A DNA stretch of 64,000 bases from Pedobacter sp. Leaf250 (GCF_920984735.1 NZ_CAKLBU010000020.1:1-64000), one strand, 5' to 3'. Shown: positions 26,386-36,250, numbered from the stretch's first letter. Translations and numbers: made by a program. The notes: a model not told the origin generated them from the letters alone.

Positions 26386-26415
26386 GCGTCCCGAGAAATC
26401 GGGACGCTTTTTTTT
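26386..26415 (+). terminator. Rho-independent terminator
   Basis: GCGTCCCGA-GAAA-TCGGGACGC followed by eight T, 3' of the transglycosylase gene. Confidence 0.92.
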
Positions 26416-26562
26416 GAAGGTGATTTCATAGATACAAGGTTTGCCTGTATCCTCAGCTTTTACATTATTTTATTTATGCCTTTGGCTCTGAGCTTCCGAA
26501 TCTCGACTTAAAAACCAAACTCCCGACTCCGGTCTTCAAACTTTTTTCTTTTTCTTTGTACT

Positions 26563-27606
26563 ATGTTCAAACTTCGCATCAATAAAATAATCAATCAGCC
26601 TGGCGATAACATCACTTTTCAATTTGAGGATGTTAATGGCAACTATCCCAATTATTTAGCTGGGCAGTTTATTTCATTGGTTTTTGAGGGAAAGAATAGA
26701 GAAGTGAGAAGATCCTATTCTTTTAATAGTTCGCCTGATGTTGATGAACCTTTAGCCATTACGGTTAAGCGGGTGGAAAATGGAGAAATTTCCAGGTTTT
26801 TACATCATAAAACTTCCCTTAATGATATTCTTTTTGCGCAAGAGCCACAAGGTTTGTTCAGTTATCTTCCAGATGAAAATTTAGAACGCGATCTTTTTCT
26901 TTTTGCTGCTGGCGTTGGCATTACACCGCTTTTCTCAATTTTAAAAACGGCATTGGTTCGCGAGAAAAATTCATTAATCACATTAGTGTATAGTAACCGA
27001 TCAAAAGATGACGCTTTGTTTTACGATGAACTTACAGAATGGCAAGAGAAATATCCCAATAGGTTAAAGATTATTTGGGTTTTCAGTAATAGCAAAAACT
27101 TAATGACTGCCCGTTTAAACAAGTTTTATATTGAAAAGTTGCTCAAAGGGCATTTGCATTTCGAAAGAGCGAAGGCATTGTTTTACACTTGTGGTCCGAT
27201 TATTTATATGGATTTGTGTAGGATTACTTTGCTTGGGATGGGATTCGATATTAAGCAAATAAAACGAGAAACATTTGTTTTGCCAGAAGATGAGGTGGAT
27301 GAAGATGACGGATCAGAAAAGGTGGTAGATAAAAATACCTATTCTGTAATTTTAAATTTTCAAGGCAATATTTACAACCTTGATATTCCTTGGCCCAAGC
27401 GGATTTTAGATGTGGCGCTGGAAAATAAAATCAAACTTCCTTATAGTTGTCGAGGTGGTGTTTGCAGCACCTGCGTAGCCAATTGCACAAAAGGCAATGT
27501 TCGGATGGATTACAATGAGGTGCTTACCGATGATGAAATTGAACGGGGAAGGGTTTTGGTTTGTACGGGGCGGCCTACAGAAAACGGAACGACGATTGAG
27601 TGGTAG
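26563..27606 (+). CDS. PaaE-type ferredoxin-NADP(H) oxidoreductase with C-terminal [2Fe-2S] domain
   Basis: A 347-residue flavoprotein. The FAD domain has RRSYSFNSSP (about 49-58), the NAD(P)H domain has LFAAGVGITPLFSIL and YTCGP, and a plant-type ferredoxin domain at the C-terminus binds [2Fe-2S] through C296, C301, C304 and C334. The arrangement matches PaaE/HmpA-like reductases. The paa oxygenase genes are not adjacent, so the electron acceptor is unknown; a lone copy often serves a fatty-acid desaturase or monooxygenase. Its 3' end is 14 bases from the end of a convergent gene. Confidence 0.92.
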   Translation: MFKLRINKIINQPGDNITFQFEDVNGNYPNYLAGQFISLVFEGKNREVRRSYSFNSSPDVDEPLAITVKRVENGEISRFLHHKTSLNDILFAQEPQGLFSYLPDENLERDLFLFAAGVGITPLFSILKTALVREKNSLITLVYSNRSKDDALFYDELTEWQEKYPNRLKIIWVFSNSKNLMTARLNKFYIEKLLKGHLHFERAKALFYTCGPIIYMDLCRITLLGMGFDIKQIKRETFVLPEDEVDEDDGSEKVVDKNTYSVILNFQGNIYNLDIPWPKRILDVALENKIKLPYSCRGGVCSTCVANCTKGNVRMDYNEVLTDDEIERGRVLVCTGRPTENGTTIEW

Positions 27607-27620
27607 GTGTCTTTTGATTT

Positions 27621-28184
27621 TTATGGTAGTAGAAAAAATCTCCAACCGTTCCAGTATTGGTTGTAGTAATAGGAGAAATCTTGATATTTTACATTCTTGT
27701 TTAATCCTTTCGAAATGAGATAAGCATTAAATGCCGTTTCATTCTCAAAATTTTCAATGCGGCTCAATTTTAAGTCGAAAACAAAGTAGGCAGTCTTCCT
27801 GTCTTCCGGTAATCTATCTAAAGTGCCGTAAACAAAATCGTCAGTCACAACAAAGTCGCCAATGTTGAAAGTATTGCCTCTTTCACCTTCGATATATGCA
27901 CTTGAATCAATTTGATACAACACATTATGATGCGCTATCGGAATTCTAGAGCTATCTCCAAGCCCATGATTTCCATAGTAGCTAAACATATAAACAAATA
28001 ATATAAGGCAAATAATAGCCCATGTGGTAAACCACAACATGGTTTTATTTGTATTTGAAAAAAATTGATTTATGGTGTTGTTCTTCTCAAAAATCCATCT
28101 TATTGTTAAATATATCAATGTTGTATATATCGCACCTAAGATAGAGATTTTAAAAATCTCGAATATGAAATGAATTAATGCCAC
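27621..28184 (-). CDS. Hypothetical two-helix membrane protein
   Basis: A 187-residue protein not recognised as any family. Two transmembrane helices are visible (about 7-29 and 47-69), followed by a soluble, probably extracytoplasmic domain of about 115 residues containing VTDDFVYGTLDRLPEDRKTAYFVFDLKL. No cysteine pair or catalytic motif is evident. It is convergent with the PaaE-type reductase and divergent from the OMPLA-like gene. Codon use looks like its neighbours. Confidence 0.55.
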   Translation of the reverse strand: MALIHFIFEIFKISILGAIYTTLIYLTIRWIFEKNNTINQFFSNTNKTMLWFTTWAIICLILFVYMFSYYGNHGLGDSSRIPIAHHNVLYQIDSSAYIEGERGNTFNIGDFVVTDDFVYGTLDRLPEDRKTAYFVFDLKLSRIENFENETAFNAYLISKGLNKNVKYQDFSYYYNQYWNGWRFFLLP

Positions 28185-28263
28185 CTTATTAAGGGTTATT
28201 TTGATCGTTTGTATATTTTGCTAATCTACAAAACCAACTACCATCTGGCAACGTTTATTTGCT

Positions 28264-29223
28264 ATGGTAAAGATGTTACTCTCGCTTTCTCTTATTTTAT
28301 TTAGCTTTCAGTTATTCGCACAAGATTCCCTTGTTCTCAAAAGGGAATTTGCCAATAAGCAGTACGTAAATCTTTACAAAGAAAATTCAGATTTTGCATA
28401 TACCTCTCCCATAGGAGAAACCGGTGCTCCATCTAAATATGTTATCAATGGACGCTTAACTACAACTTATATGTTGTTGGGCAGTTATAAATCGCCAATT
28501 GCATTTTCCATTATCCCCGATTTTACTGTTAGGGTTCGAGATGAAGTTTCTGCAGGAGTTCGTACGCCAAGTTATCGTTTGGGTTTTGCAGCCTATGCCC
28601 GCTTGAATAAAAATCCAGATCGCTACCAATATGCAGAGTTGGCCTTTACACACCATTCCAATGGGCAGGATCAGGATGCAATTAATTTAGATGGTACTAT
28701 TAATACACTAACAGGAAATTTCAACGCCAATTATTTAACGGCATCATATCGTTTCGGCAATTTAACAGCAACAAGTATCGATGAAAGTTATTATTCTTTT
28801 AATCATCGATTAGGTTTACAATGGCATAAATTTTTTAGATATGAACCTGCCTTGGATTTGGGTTTTGGTTTTACAAGGATTTTGTACAATTTTTCATGGC
28901 GTAAATACGATCAAATTGAAAAAAAAGCCAGAAACAAACCGAATGTTAAAACCGAGAAAGAAACGTGGCGTTTAAATACAGAGGTTTCTTATGCGGTAAA
29001 TAAAATACCAGCTAAAAATTTAATGAATCTCCAGAAGCGATTAAACGCTGAAATTAATTTTAATTATAGTTTTCCATTTATGAATAACGTGTTTTTGATG
29101 GCTGCGGTGGGTTATTACGGAGAAGATAATTACAACATATATTTTCAAGATCGTTATGGCTATTTGCGTTTTGGTTTATCATCTGGTTTCCTTAGAAATA
29201 GAAGCCGACATTATGACAATTAA
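28264..29223 (+). CDS. OMPLA-like outer-membrane phospholipase A1
   Basis: A 319-residue protein with signal peptide 1-20 (LFAQ) and a mature part of alternating amphipathic strands ending in aromatic residues, as in an outer-membrane beta-barrel. The key signature is H130-H-S132-N133-G134 in LAFTHHSNGQDQD, which corresponds to the H-x-S-N-G active site of outer-membrane phospholipase A (OMPLA). A later FNHRLGLQWHKFF and repeated strands complete the barrel. It may hydrolyse outer-leaflet phospholipids. Overall similarity to enterobacterial PldA is low by eye, so the assignment rests mainly on the active-site block and topology. Confidence 0.65.
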   Translation: MVKMLLSLSLILFSFQLFAQDSLVLKREFANKQYVNLYKENSDFAYTSPIGETGAPSKYVINGRLTTTYMLLGSYKSPIAFSIIPDFTVRVRDEVSAGVRTPSYRLGFAAYARLNKNPDRYQYAELAFTHHSNGQDQDAINLDGTINTLTGNFNANYLTASYRFGNLTATSIDESYYSFNHRLGLQWHKFFRYEPALDLGFGFTRILYNFSWRKYDQIEKKARNKPNVKTEKETWRLNTEVSYAVNKIPAKNLMNLQKRLNAEINFNYSFPFMNNVFLMAAVGYYGEDNYNIYFQDRYGYLRFGLSSGFLRNRSRHYDN

Positions 29224-29335
29224 TCCTTAATACAGATTGGTTTAGACTTTCTTTTTGATAAAATTTTTAGCATTTTTGCGGATTGAAATTTGGTCTTCGT
29301 TAACCCCAAATTTCTACCCAACTTTTCAATAAAAT

Positions 29336-32245
29336 ATGAGCAATAAATCTATCGACCTCGGCGAGCAAAAAGATGTAGAAGTATACGGTGCGAGGGTACA
29401 TAATTTAAAAAATATTGATGTAAGTTTTCCCCGGAACCAACTGGTTGTAATTACTGGTTTAAGTGGTAGCGGGAAATCTTCATTGGCATTCGATACCATT
29501 TATGCTGAAGGGCAGCGTCGCTATATGGAAACATTTAGTGCTTATAGCCGTCAGTTTATGGGTGGTATGGAGCGCCCTGATGTAGATAAGGTTTCGGGTT
29601 TGAGTCCGGTTATTGCCATTGAGCAAAAAACCACCAGTAAAAACCCACGCTCTACCGTAGGAACCATTACCGAGATTTACGATTTCATGCGCTTGCTTTA
29701 TGCTCGTGTGGCCGATGCTTACTCATACAATACTGGTGAGAAGATGGAGCGCATGAGTGAAGACCAGATTTTGCAAAATATCTTCAATAAGTTCGATGGA
29801 CTAGCCGTGAATATTCTGGCGCCTGTAGTAAAGGGTAGAAAAGGGCATTACCGCGAGCTTTTTGAGCAAATCCGTAAGCAAGGTTACGTCAAGGTTCGTG
29901 TAGATGGAGAGATAAAAGATATTACCGCCAAAATGCAGGTTGATCGTTATAAAATCCACGATATTGAAGTGGTTATTGATCGCTTGATTGTTGATGGAAA
30001 AGATAAAAAACGCCTGTTGGATTCTGTTCAGACCGCTATGAAAATGGGTAAGGGTGTGATCAAAATTAGTGATAAAGATAACAACGTTGCCCATTTCAGT
30101 AAGTTTTTAATGTGCCCAACCACGGGAATTTCTTATGATGAGCCTCAGCCAAACAGCTTTTCTTTCAACTCGCCTTATGGTGCTTGCGAACGTTGCGATG
30201 GTTTGGGCTATATTTTCGTGGTGGATAAGGAATCGGTGATGCCGAACCCTAAATTGAGTATTTTAAATGGTGGTTTAGCACCGCTTGGCGAATATCGTGA
30301 TACCTGGATGTTTCAGGTATTGAAATCTCTGGCGAAAAAATATGCTTTTTCTCTATCAACGCCTATTGAAAAGTTGAGTGATGAAGTGATTAATATTATT
30401 TTGAATGGATCACCGGATTTAATCAAGGTTGAGGTAGAATACAACAAGTGGAACGTTCAGAACTACAACATCACTTTCGATGGCATTATCAAAATGCTGG
30501 AAGAGCAGAACGAAAAGCGTAGCGAATCAGCATCTGATGATATGGATGCTTTCCGCAAGCTAAAAACCTGTCCAGAGTGCCACGGCGCTCGTTTGAAAAA
30601 GGAAAGTTTAAATTTTAAAGTTGATGGGAAGAACATTTTTGATCTTGCCTCAATGGATATCAATAATCTTCATGCCTGGTTTGAGCATGTAGATGATCGC
30701 CTTTCTGATCGCCAGAACATCATTGCAAAAGAAATTTTGAAAGAAATAAACGCCCGGATTGGTTTCTTAACAGATGTGGGTTTAACTTATTTAACGTTAG
30801 ATCGTACTGCCCGTACGCTTTCGGGCGGGGAGGCACAACGTATTCGTTTGGCAACGCAAATTGGTTCGCAGTTGATGAATGTGATGTACATTTTGGATGA
30901 GCCAAGTATTGGTTTGCACCAACGCGATAACGAGCGTTTGATTAATGCTTTAAAAAATCTGCGTGATTTAGGCAATACTGTTTTAGTTGTAGAGCACGAT
31001 AAGGATATGATTATGGAGGCCGACTGGGTAATCGATGTTGGTCCTGGAGCTGGTATTCACGGTGGAACAGTTGTGGCTGAAGGAACTGCAAAAGATATTC
31101 TGAAATCAAAAACCTTAACCGCTGCCTATTTAAACGGCGATAAAAAAATTGAAACACCAAAAGTCCGCAGAAAAGGAAACGGTCATAAATTATCAATCAC
31201 TAAAGCTACAGGGCATAATTTAAAGGAAGTATCTATTGATTTCCCATTGGGTAAATTTATTGCAGTAACAGGCGTTTCGGGTTCTGGTAAATCGAGTTTG
31301 ATTACCGAGACCTTATATCCGATTTTAAATCACCACTTTTTCAGGGCTAAGAAAACACCACTTCCTTACGAGAAAATAACAGGATTAAAAGAGATAGATA
31401 AAGTAATCGAAATTGACCAGGCGCCAATCGGAAGAACGCCACGATCTAATCCATCAACTTATACTGGTGTTTTCTCTGATATCAGAAACTTGTTTGTTCA
31501 ATTGCCCGAGGCGAAGATTCGCGGCTACAAACCAGGTCGTTTTTCTTTCAATGTAAAAGGAGGAAGGTGCGAAACCTGTCAAGGTGCTGGTTTGAAAGTA
31601 ATCGAAATGAATTTCTTGCCAGATGTTCAGGTTCCTTGCGAGGAATGTGGCGGTAGAAGATATAATCGTGAGACTTTGGAAGTTCGTTTCCGTGGAAAAT
31701 CAATCAGCGATGTGCTGGATATGAGTATTGAGGATGCTTGTGTTTTCTTCGAAAATATCCCGATCATTTACAGAAAAATCAAAACGCTTAAAGATGTTGG
31801 TTTAGGCTATATCACTTTAGGTCAATCTTCAGTTACTTTATCTGGTGGAGAGGCGCAACGTGTTAAGCTGGCAACCGAGCTTTCAAAAAAAGATACTGGT
31901 AAAACATTCTATATTTTAGATGAACCAACTACCGGATTGCACTTTGAGGATATCAATGTGTTATTGGGCGTATTACAGGAATTGGTTGATAAAGGAAACA
32001 CTATTTTAGTAATCGAACATAATTTAGATGTGGTTAAAGTTGCCGATTGGGTTATCGATTTGGGCGAAGAAGGTGGAGCTGGAGGCGGAAGAATACTTTT
32101 CGAAGGAACGCCGGAAGGGTTGATTCAGAATCCCATTAGCTTAACCGGAAAGTTTTTGAAAAAAGAAATGGCTTTGGAATCCGCGGTCGGGAGTCAGGAG
32201 TCTGAAGTTAAGAAAACTAAACCAAGTAAAAAAGCTAAAGGTTAG
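29336..32245 (+). CDS. uvrA: Excinuclease ABC subunit A
   Basis: A 969-residue UvrA, the damage-recognition ATPase of nucleotide excision repair. It has two ABC modules: Walker A GLSGSGKSS at 41-49 and GVSGSGKSS from 646, with signature LSGGEAQR in both halves. Zinc-finger regions are seen at CERCDG, CPECHGARL and CETCQG...CEECGG. The last about 20 residues (after KKEMALE) are a variable Ser/Lys tail whose DNA resembles an intergenic simple repeat. A 25-bp inverted repeat follows the stop. Confidence 0.97.
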   Translation: MSNKSIDLGEQKDVEVYGARVHNLKNIDVSFPRNQLVVITGLSGSGKSSLAFDTIYAEGQRRYMETFSAYSRQFMGGMERPDVDKVSGLSPVIAIEQKTTSKNPRSTVGTITEIYDFMRLLYARVADAYSYNTGEKMERMSEDQILQNIFNKFDGLAVNILAPVVKGRKGHYRELFEQIRKQGYVKVRVDGEIKDITAKMQVDRYKIHDIEVVIDRLIVDGKDKKRLLDSVQTAMKMGKGVIKISDKDNNVAHFSKFLMCPTTGISYDEPQPNSFSFNSPYGACERCDGLGYIFVVDKESVMPNPKLSILNGGLAPLGEYRDTWMFQVLKSLAKKYAFSLSTPIEKLSDEVINIILNGSPDLIKVEVEYNKWNVQNYNITFDGIIKMLEEQNEKRSESASDDMDAFRKLKTCPECHGARLKKESLNFKVDGKNIFDLASMDINNLHAWFEHVDDRLSDRQNIIAKEILKEINARIGFLTDVGLTYLTLDRTARTLSGGEAQRIRLATQIGSQLMNVMYILDEPSIGLHQRDNERLINALKNLRDLGNTVLVVEHDKDMIMEADWVIDVGPGAGIHGGTVVAEGTAKDILKSKTLTAAYLNGDKKIETPKVRRKGNGHKLSITKATGHNLKEVSIDFPLGKFIAVTGVSGSGKSSLITETLYPILNHHFFRAKKTPLPYEKITGLKEIDKVIEIDQAPIGRTPRSNPSTYTGVFSDIRNLFVQLPEAKIRGYKPGRFSFNVKGGRCETCQGAGLKVIEMNFLPDVQVPCEECGGRRYNRETLEVRFRGKSISDVLDMSIEDACVFFENIPIIYRKIKTLKDVGLGYITLGQSSVTLSGGEAQRVKLATELSKKDTGKTFYILDEPTTGLHFEDINVLLGVLQELVDKGNTILVIEHNLDVVKVADWVIDLGEEGGAGGGRILFEGTPEGLIQNPISLTGKFLKKEMALESAVGSQESEVKKTKPSKKAKG

Positions 32246-32251
32246 ACAATT

Positions 32252-32313
32252 GCCATTGCGAGGCACGAAGCAATCTTTATCGTAAAATAGATTGCTTCGT
32301 GCCTCGCAATGGC
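32252..32313. repeat. Perfect 25-bp inverted repeat, CATTGCGAGG family; likely terminator
   Basis: Left arm 32252-32276 and right arm 32289-32313 are exact reverse complements (starting GCCATTGCGAGGCACG), with a 12-base loop. It lies between uvrA and tatD, overlaps the longest tatD reading frame, and would form a very stable hairpin in RNA. Confidence 0.85.
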
Positions 32314-32359
32314 GATTTTGTTATATTCATTTTACATCAAACGTCTTAAATTATCAAAA

Positions 32360-33127
32360 ATGATTTTTACCGATACACATACCCATTTATATTACGAGCA
32401 AGACGCCGAAAAGCAAGCACAATTGATGGAACGCTGTTTTGAAAACGATGTGAACAGGTTGTTTTTGCCCAATGTTGATGTAAAATCAATTGCTATGATT
32501 GATGATTTGGTGGCTAAATATCCAAAGAATTGTTTTGCTATGGCTGGACTCCATCCATGTGATGTGAAGGAGGATTATATTTCGATGCTTGATGAAATTT
32601 ATGAAAGTATTGGCAGAAGGCAAATCTACGCCATCGGCGAAATAGGAATAGATTTATATTGGGATAAAACGACTTTGGCTATTCAGCAAGATGCTTTTCG
32701 GAAACAAATCGCTTGGGCAAAAGATTTAGGATTGCCGATCGTGATTCATTGTAGAGAGGCTTTCGATGAAGTATTTGATGTGTTGGAAAGCGAGCGTGAT
32801 GAAAAACTTAGAGGCATATTTCATTGCTTTACCGGAAATTTGGCACAAGCCAAACAAGCAATCGACCTCAATTTTTATTTAGGAATTGGTGGCGTGGTAA
32901 CTTATAAAAAAGCCGGATTAGATTTAGTTTTATCAGAAATTCCATTGGATAAGATTGTTCTTGAAACCGACTCGCCTTATTTGGCGCCTGTTCCTTTTCG
33001 TGGCAAACCTAACGAAAGCAGTTACATAATCTACATCGCTCAAAAGCTAGCTGATATCTATGGCCTATCGGTTGAGGAAGTTGCGGATGTAACTACAGCA
33101 AATTCAAAGAAAGTTCTCGGAGTGTAG
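32360..33127 (+). CDS. TatD-family metal-dependent hydrolase
   Basis: A 255-residue amidohydrolase-fold protein. The start at the ATG of MIFTDTHTHLYYEQD is chosen because the longer frame begins inside the 25-bp inverted repeat. Metal ligands show as H7-x-H9, then E in AIGEIGID, H in IVIHCRE, H in IFHCFTG and D in LETDSPYLAP. The family acts as 3'-5' DNase or RNase or on related substrates. Spacing from uvrA is about 115 bases with a strong hairpin between, so separate transcription is likely. Confidence 0.93.
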   Translation: MIFTDTHTHLYYEQDAEKQAQLMERCFENDVNRLFLPNVDVKSIAMIDDLVAKYPKNCFAMAGLHPCDVKEDYISMLDEIYESIGRRQIYAIGEIGIDLYWDKTTLAIQQDAFRKQIAWAKDLGLPIVIHCREAFDEVFDVLESERDEKLRGIFHCFTGNLAQAKQAIDLNFYLGIGGVVTYKKAGLDLVLSEIPLDKIVLETDSPYLAPVPFRGKPNESSYIIYIAQKLADIYGLSVEEVADVTTANSKKVLGV

Positions 33128-33450
33128 GTGTCTTTTCGGTTTCCCGCTGATTACACGGATTCCGCAGATTTTTCTGCCTGATTCAGTCGTGTAAATTATT
33201 ACAGCGATTATAAGCATGACTCACCTTGTCCTGTTGTATCATGCATTGGAATCAATATCTATCTGATAAATACTGATTAATTTATATTCGTTTCATTAAC
33301 AGTTATAATTATTATTTCATTTATATTCCATAATATTGTGAACATGATAATTTAATAATCAAATTATGTTAAATATTTATCAATATTAAAATTACCTCTA
33401 ATCATTTATAATTTTTTGCTTTCTTTGCGTAGAGCAACCCAAACAACCAA
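33128..33450. other. Intergenic region with no supported gene
   Basis: AT-rich gap between tatD and ansA. It contains a weak imperfect hairpin (AACATGATAATTT...AAATTATGTT, about 33342-33371) and a TTTCTTTGCG stretch near 33420 that may be a degenerate -7 box for ansA. No coding signal, RNA gene or repeat-family member was seen. Confidence 0.5.
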
Positions 33451-34470
33451 ATGACCAAGATCCTTATAATTTATACTGGTGGCACCATCGGTATGGTTAA
33501 CGACCCCAGTAACGGAATGTTAATACCTTTCGATTTCGAGCAAATAAAACAAAATGTTCCTGAATTAAGTCGTTTGGATTATCAGTTGGATGTGCATTCT
33601 TTTAATCCAGTTTTAGATTCATCAAACATGGATCCTGAAATATGGAAAACCTTAGCGGTGCTTATTCGCGATAATTATGATCAGTACGATGGTTTCGTTA
33701 TTCTTCATGGCTCTGATACCATGGCTTTTACCGCCTCTGCATTAAGTTTTATGCTGGAAAATTTAAGTAAAGCAGTTGTTTTAACGGGTTCGCAATTACC
33801 CATAGGCGAAATTAGAACGGATGCAAAAGAGAATTTAATTACCGCTCTGGAAATTGCAGCCACTAAAGAAAATGGTAAATCCTTATTCCCTGAAGTTTGC
33901 ATCTATTTCGATGCACAATTATTTAGGGGAAATCGTTCAATCAAATATAATAGTGAAAAGTTTGAAGCTTTCCGTTCGCCAAACTATCCGATTTTGGCCG
34001 AAGCCGGAGTGCATTTGCAGTTTCATACCAATTACATAATGAAAGCGCCAACAGGAGAATTGAAACTTCATACTAACTTCAATTCAAACATCGGAGTTTT
34101 AAAATTATATCCTGGCATTACACCACAGGCCGTTTCAGCTATAACAGATTCAAAAGTTGATGCCATCATTTTAGAGGCTTTTGGTTCGGGCAATACCACT
34201 ACCGCCCAATGGTTTTTAGATAGTCTTCGCCAAGCCATATTAAATGGTAAAATCATTATTGATATATCGCAATGTAAAAAAGGTTCTGTACAATTGGGCA
34301 GATATGAAACAAGTCGCGAATTACTGAAAATGGGCATAATTAGTGGTTATGATCTTACTTTCGAAGCTGCAGTTACTAAATTGATGTACGTTTTAGGATT
34401 AGATTTGCCAATTGAAGAAAGTCGTAAGTTGATGGATGAGCCGCTCCGCGGTGAGTTGACAAAAGACTAA
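33451..34470 (+). CDS. ansA: Type I L-asparaginase
   Basis: A 339-residue asparaginase. The two catalytic triad threonines are visible: T12 in YTGGTIGM and T90 in HGSDTMAFTASAL with D89, and the lysine K126 in RTDAKEN. No signal peptide, so it is the cytoplasmic type I form (AnsA-like), which converts asparagine to aspartate and ammonia. Length is normal. No transporter or aspartase is adjacent. Confidence 0.93.
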   Translation: MTKILIIYTGGTIGMVNDPSNGMLIPFDFEQIKQNVPELSRLDYQLDVHSFNPVLDSSNMDPEIWKTLAVLIRDNYDQYDGFVILHGSDTMAFTASALSFMLENLSKAVVLTGSQLPIGEIRTDAKENLITALEIAATKENGKSLFPEVCIYFDAQLFRGNRSIKYNSEKFEAFRSPNYPILAEAGVHLQFHTNYIMKAPTGELKLHTNFNSNIGVLKLYPGITPQAVSAITDSKVDAIILEAFGSGNTTTAQWFLDSLRQAILNGKIIIDISQCKKGSVQLGRYETSRELLKMGIISGYDLTFEAAVTKLMYVLGLDLPIEESRKLMDEPLRGELTKD

Positions 34471-34649
34471 GCTTCAGGTTTAAATTATTATTGCTATTTT
34501 TTTTGAGGTTAATATTATTCCGGTTTAAAGTAAAACTTCTGCAATTATGAGCCTCATCATTTCGGGTTTTGTTATTTAGCCCTATTTTTGCTAGGGATGA
34601 GGATAAGTTAAGTCTCAAATCCTGATACTTTCTACACGATACTTAGAAA

Positions 34650-36062
34650 ATGAAAATAGAACAAATTTATACCGGTTGTTTAGCGGAAGCTGCCTATTAT
34701 ATTGAAAGTAATGGAGAAGCAGCGATAATTGATCCATTAAGAGAAGTTGGAACTTATTTAAAGAAAGCCGAAAAGGCTGGAGCAACGATCAAATATATTT
34801 TTGAAACACATTTTCATGCCGATTTCGTTTCCGGTCATGTTGATTTAGCAGAAAAATCTGGGGCAAAAATCATCTACGGACCCACTGCAAAAACTGAATT
34901 TGAATCACATATCGCTAAAGATGGAGAACAATTTAAAATTGGTAATTTAACCATCACAGCTTTACACACGCCCGGGCATACTTTAGAATCTACCACATAT
35001 TTACTAACTGATGAAAATGGAAAAGATTATTGTATTTTCAGTGGCGATACCCTTTTTATAGGCGATGTCGGTCGCCCGGATTTAGCGCAAAAGGGAAATT
35101 TAACAATGGATGATTTAGCAGGCATGCTTTACGATTCCTTAAATGAAAAAATTAAACCTTTGGCTGATGATGTGATTGTTTACCCGGCTCATGGTGCGGG
35201 TTCGGCTTGCGGCAAAAGTATGAGTAAGGAAACTTTTGATACTTTAGGTCACCAGAAAGAGGTTAATTATGCTTTAAAAGCTATATCTAAAGAACAATTT
35301 ATTGCCGAGGTAACTGATGGAATTATGCCTCCGCCGCAATATTTTGCTAAAAATGCCGCCATGAATAAAGGTGGTGTAGATAGCATTGATGATGTTTATG
35401 AAAAGGGATTAAATGCCTTAACTCCACAGGCGTTTGAAAATACAGCCAACCAAACAGGGGCAATATTGCTTGATACACGCGACCCACAGCTTTTTGCAAA
35501 AGGCTTTATTCCGAATTCCATCAACATTGGTTTGAATGGCCAGTTTGCGCCTTGGGTGGGTGCGCTCATTACCGATTTACAACAGCCAATTTTATTAATT
35601 ACTGATGAAGGTAAAGAACAGGAAAGCATTACCAGATTAACCCGTGTAGGCTACGACCGCACTATAGGTTATTTAGATGGAGGTTTTGAAAGGTGGACGG
35701 ATTCAGGAAAAGAGATTGATACCATTGAATCCATTTCTGCTGATGTTTTTGAACAAGCCGCACAGGAAAATGAAATAACTGCATTGGATGTTCGCAAACC
35801 AGGCGAATATGAATCAGAACATTTAGAATTTACCCTCAGCAGACCATTAGATTTTATTGATGATTGGATGGGAGAGATTGACCCCAAATCGACATATTAT
35901 ATTCACTGTGCGGGTGGTTATAGATCAATGATTGCTGCATCAATATTAAAATCAAGAGGCGTAGAAAATGTAATTGATATTGCTGGTGGTTATGGTGCGA
36001 TTAAAAATACAGGTTTAAAGAGAACCGACTTTGCTTGCCCAAGTAAGGCGATGAAGGTCTAG
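34650..36062 (+). CDS. CstB-like persulfide dioxygenase with pseudo-rhodanese and rhodanese domains
   Basis: A 470-residue three-domain protein. An ETHE1-like metallo-beta-lactamase domain (1 to about 245) has H54-F-H56-A-D58 plus H63, H110 (HTPGH) and D133 (SGDTLF). A middle rhodanese fold (about 270-355) lacks the catalytic cysteine (ILLITDEGKEQE at the loop). A C-terminal rhodanese (about 375-465) has the active loop C420-AGGYRS. This order matches staphylococcal CstB, which oxidises low-molecular-weight persulfides and forms thiosulfate. ypdA, a putative bacillithiol-disulfide reductase gene, follows 208 bases downstream, so bacillithiol persulfide is a plausible substrate. Confidence 0.88.
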   Translation: MKIEQIYTGCLAEAAYYIESNGEAAIIDPLREVGTYLKKAEKAGATIKYIFETHFHADFVSGHVDLAEKSGAKIIYGPTAKTEFESHIAKDGEQFKIGNLTITALHTPGHTLESTTYLLTDENGKDYCIFSGDTLFIGDVGRPDLAQKGNLTMDDLAGMLYDSLNEKIKPLADDVIVYPAHGAGSACGKSMSKETFDTLGHQKEVNYALKAISKEQFIAEVTDGIMPPPQYFAKNAAMNKGGVDSIDDVYEKGLNALTPQAFENTANQTGAILLDTRDPQLFAKGFIPNSINIGLNGQFAPWVGALITDLQQPILLITDEGKEQESITRLTRVGYDRTIGYLDGGFERWTDSGKEIDTIESISADVFEQAAQENEITALDVRKPGEYESEHLEFTLSRPLDFIDDWMGEIDPKSTYYIHCAGGYRSMIAASILKSRGVENVIDIAGGYGAIKNTGLKRTDFACPSKAMKV

Positions 36063-36250
36063 TTTAAAATAGAAATAGAAAATGGGGAATAGAAAATAGA
36101 AAGCGCATATAGGAATGAATATATTTCATTTAATGCGGCTGATTAGAACATCAGGTCTATCACCTATTCTTTAATTTCTATCTTCTAATCTCAAATCCGC
36201 AATTTCCATATAATACAAACTTATTCTATTTCCAATTCCCCAATCTCTAT
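36063..36250. repeat. Imperfect purine/pyrimidine inverted repeat
   Basis: The left part (AATAGAAAATGGGGAATAG) and right part (CTATTTCCAATTCCCCAATC) are roughly complementary over about 30 bases across a 130-base interior. This could fold into a long leaky hairpin between the CstB-like gene and ypdA. Similar purine-rich/pyrimidine-rich pairs occur at about 58012-58070. Confidence 0.35.

Noticed and set aside
29336..32245. UvrA lacking a cysteine of the first zinc finger (MCPTTG)
   Set aside because: From memory this CPTTG form is usual in Bacteroidota UvrA, so it is not treated as a defect.
32309..32359. Longer N-terminus for TatD
   Set aside because: The upstream ATG lies inside the 25-bp inverted repeat; the family begins at MIFTDTHTH.
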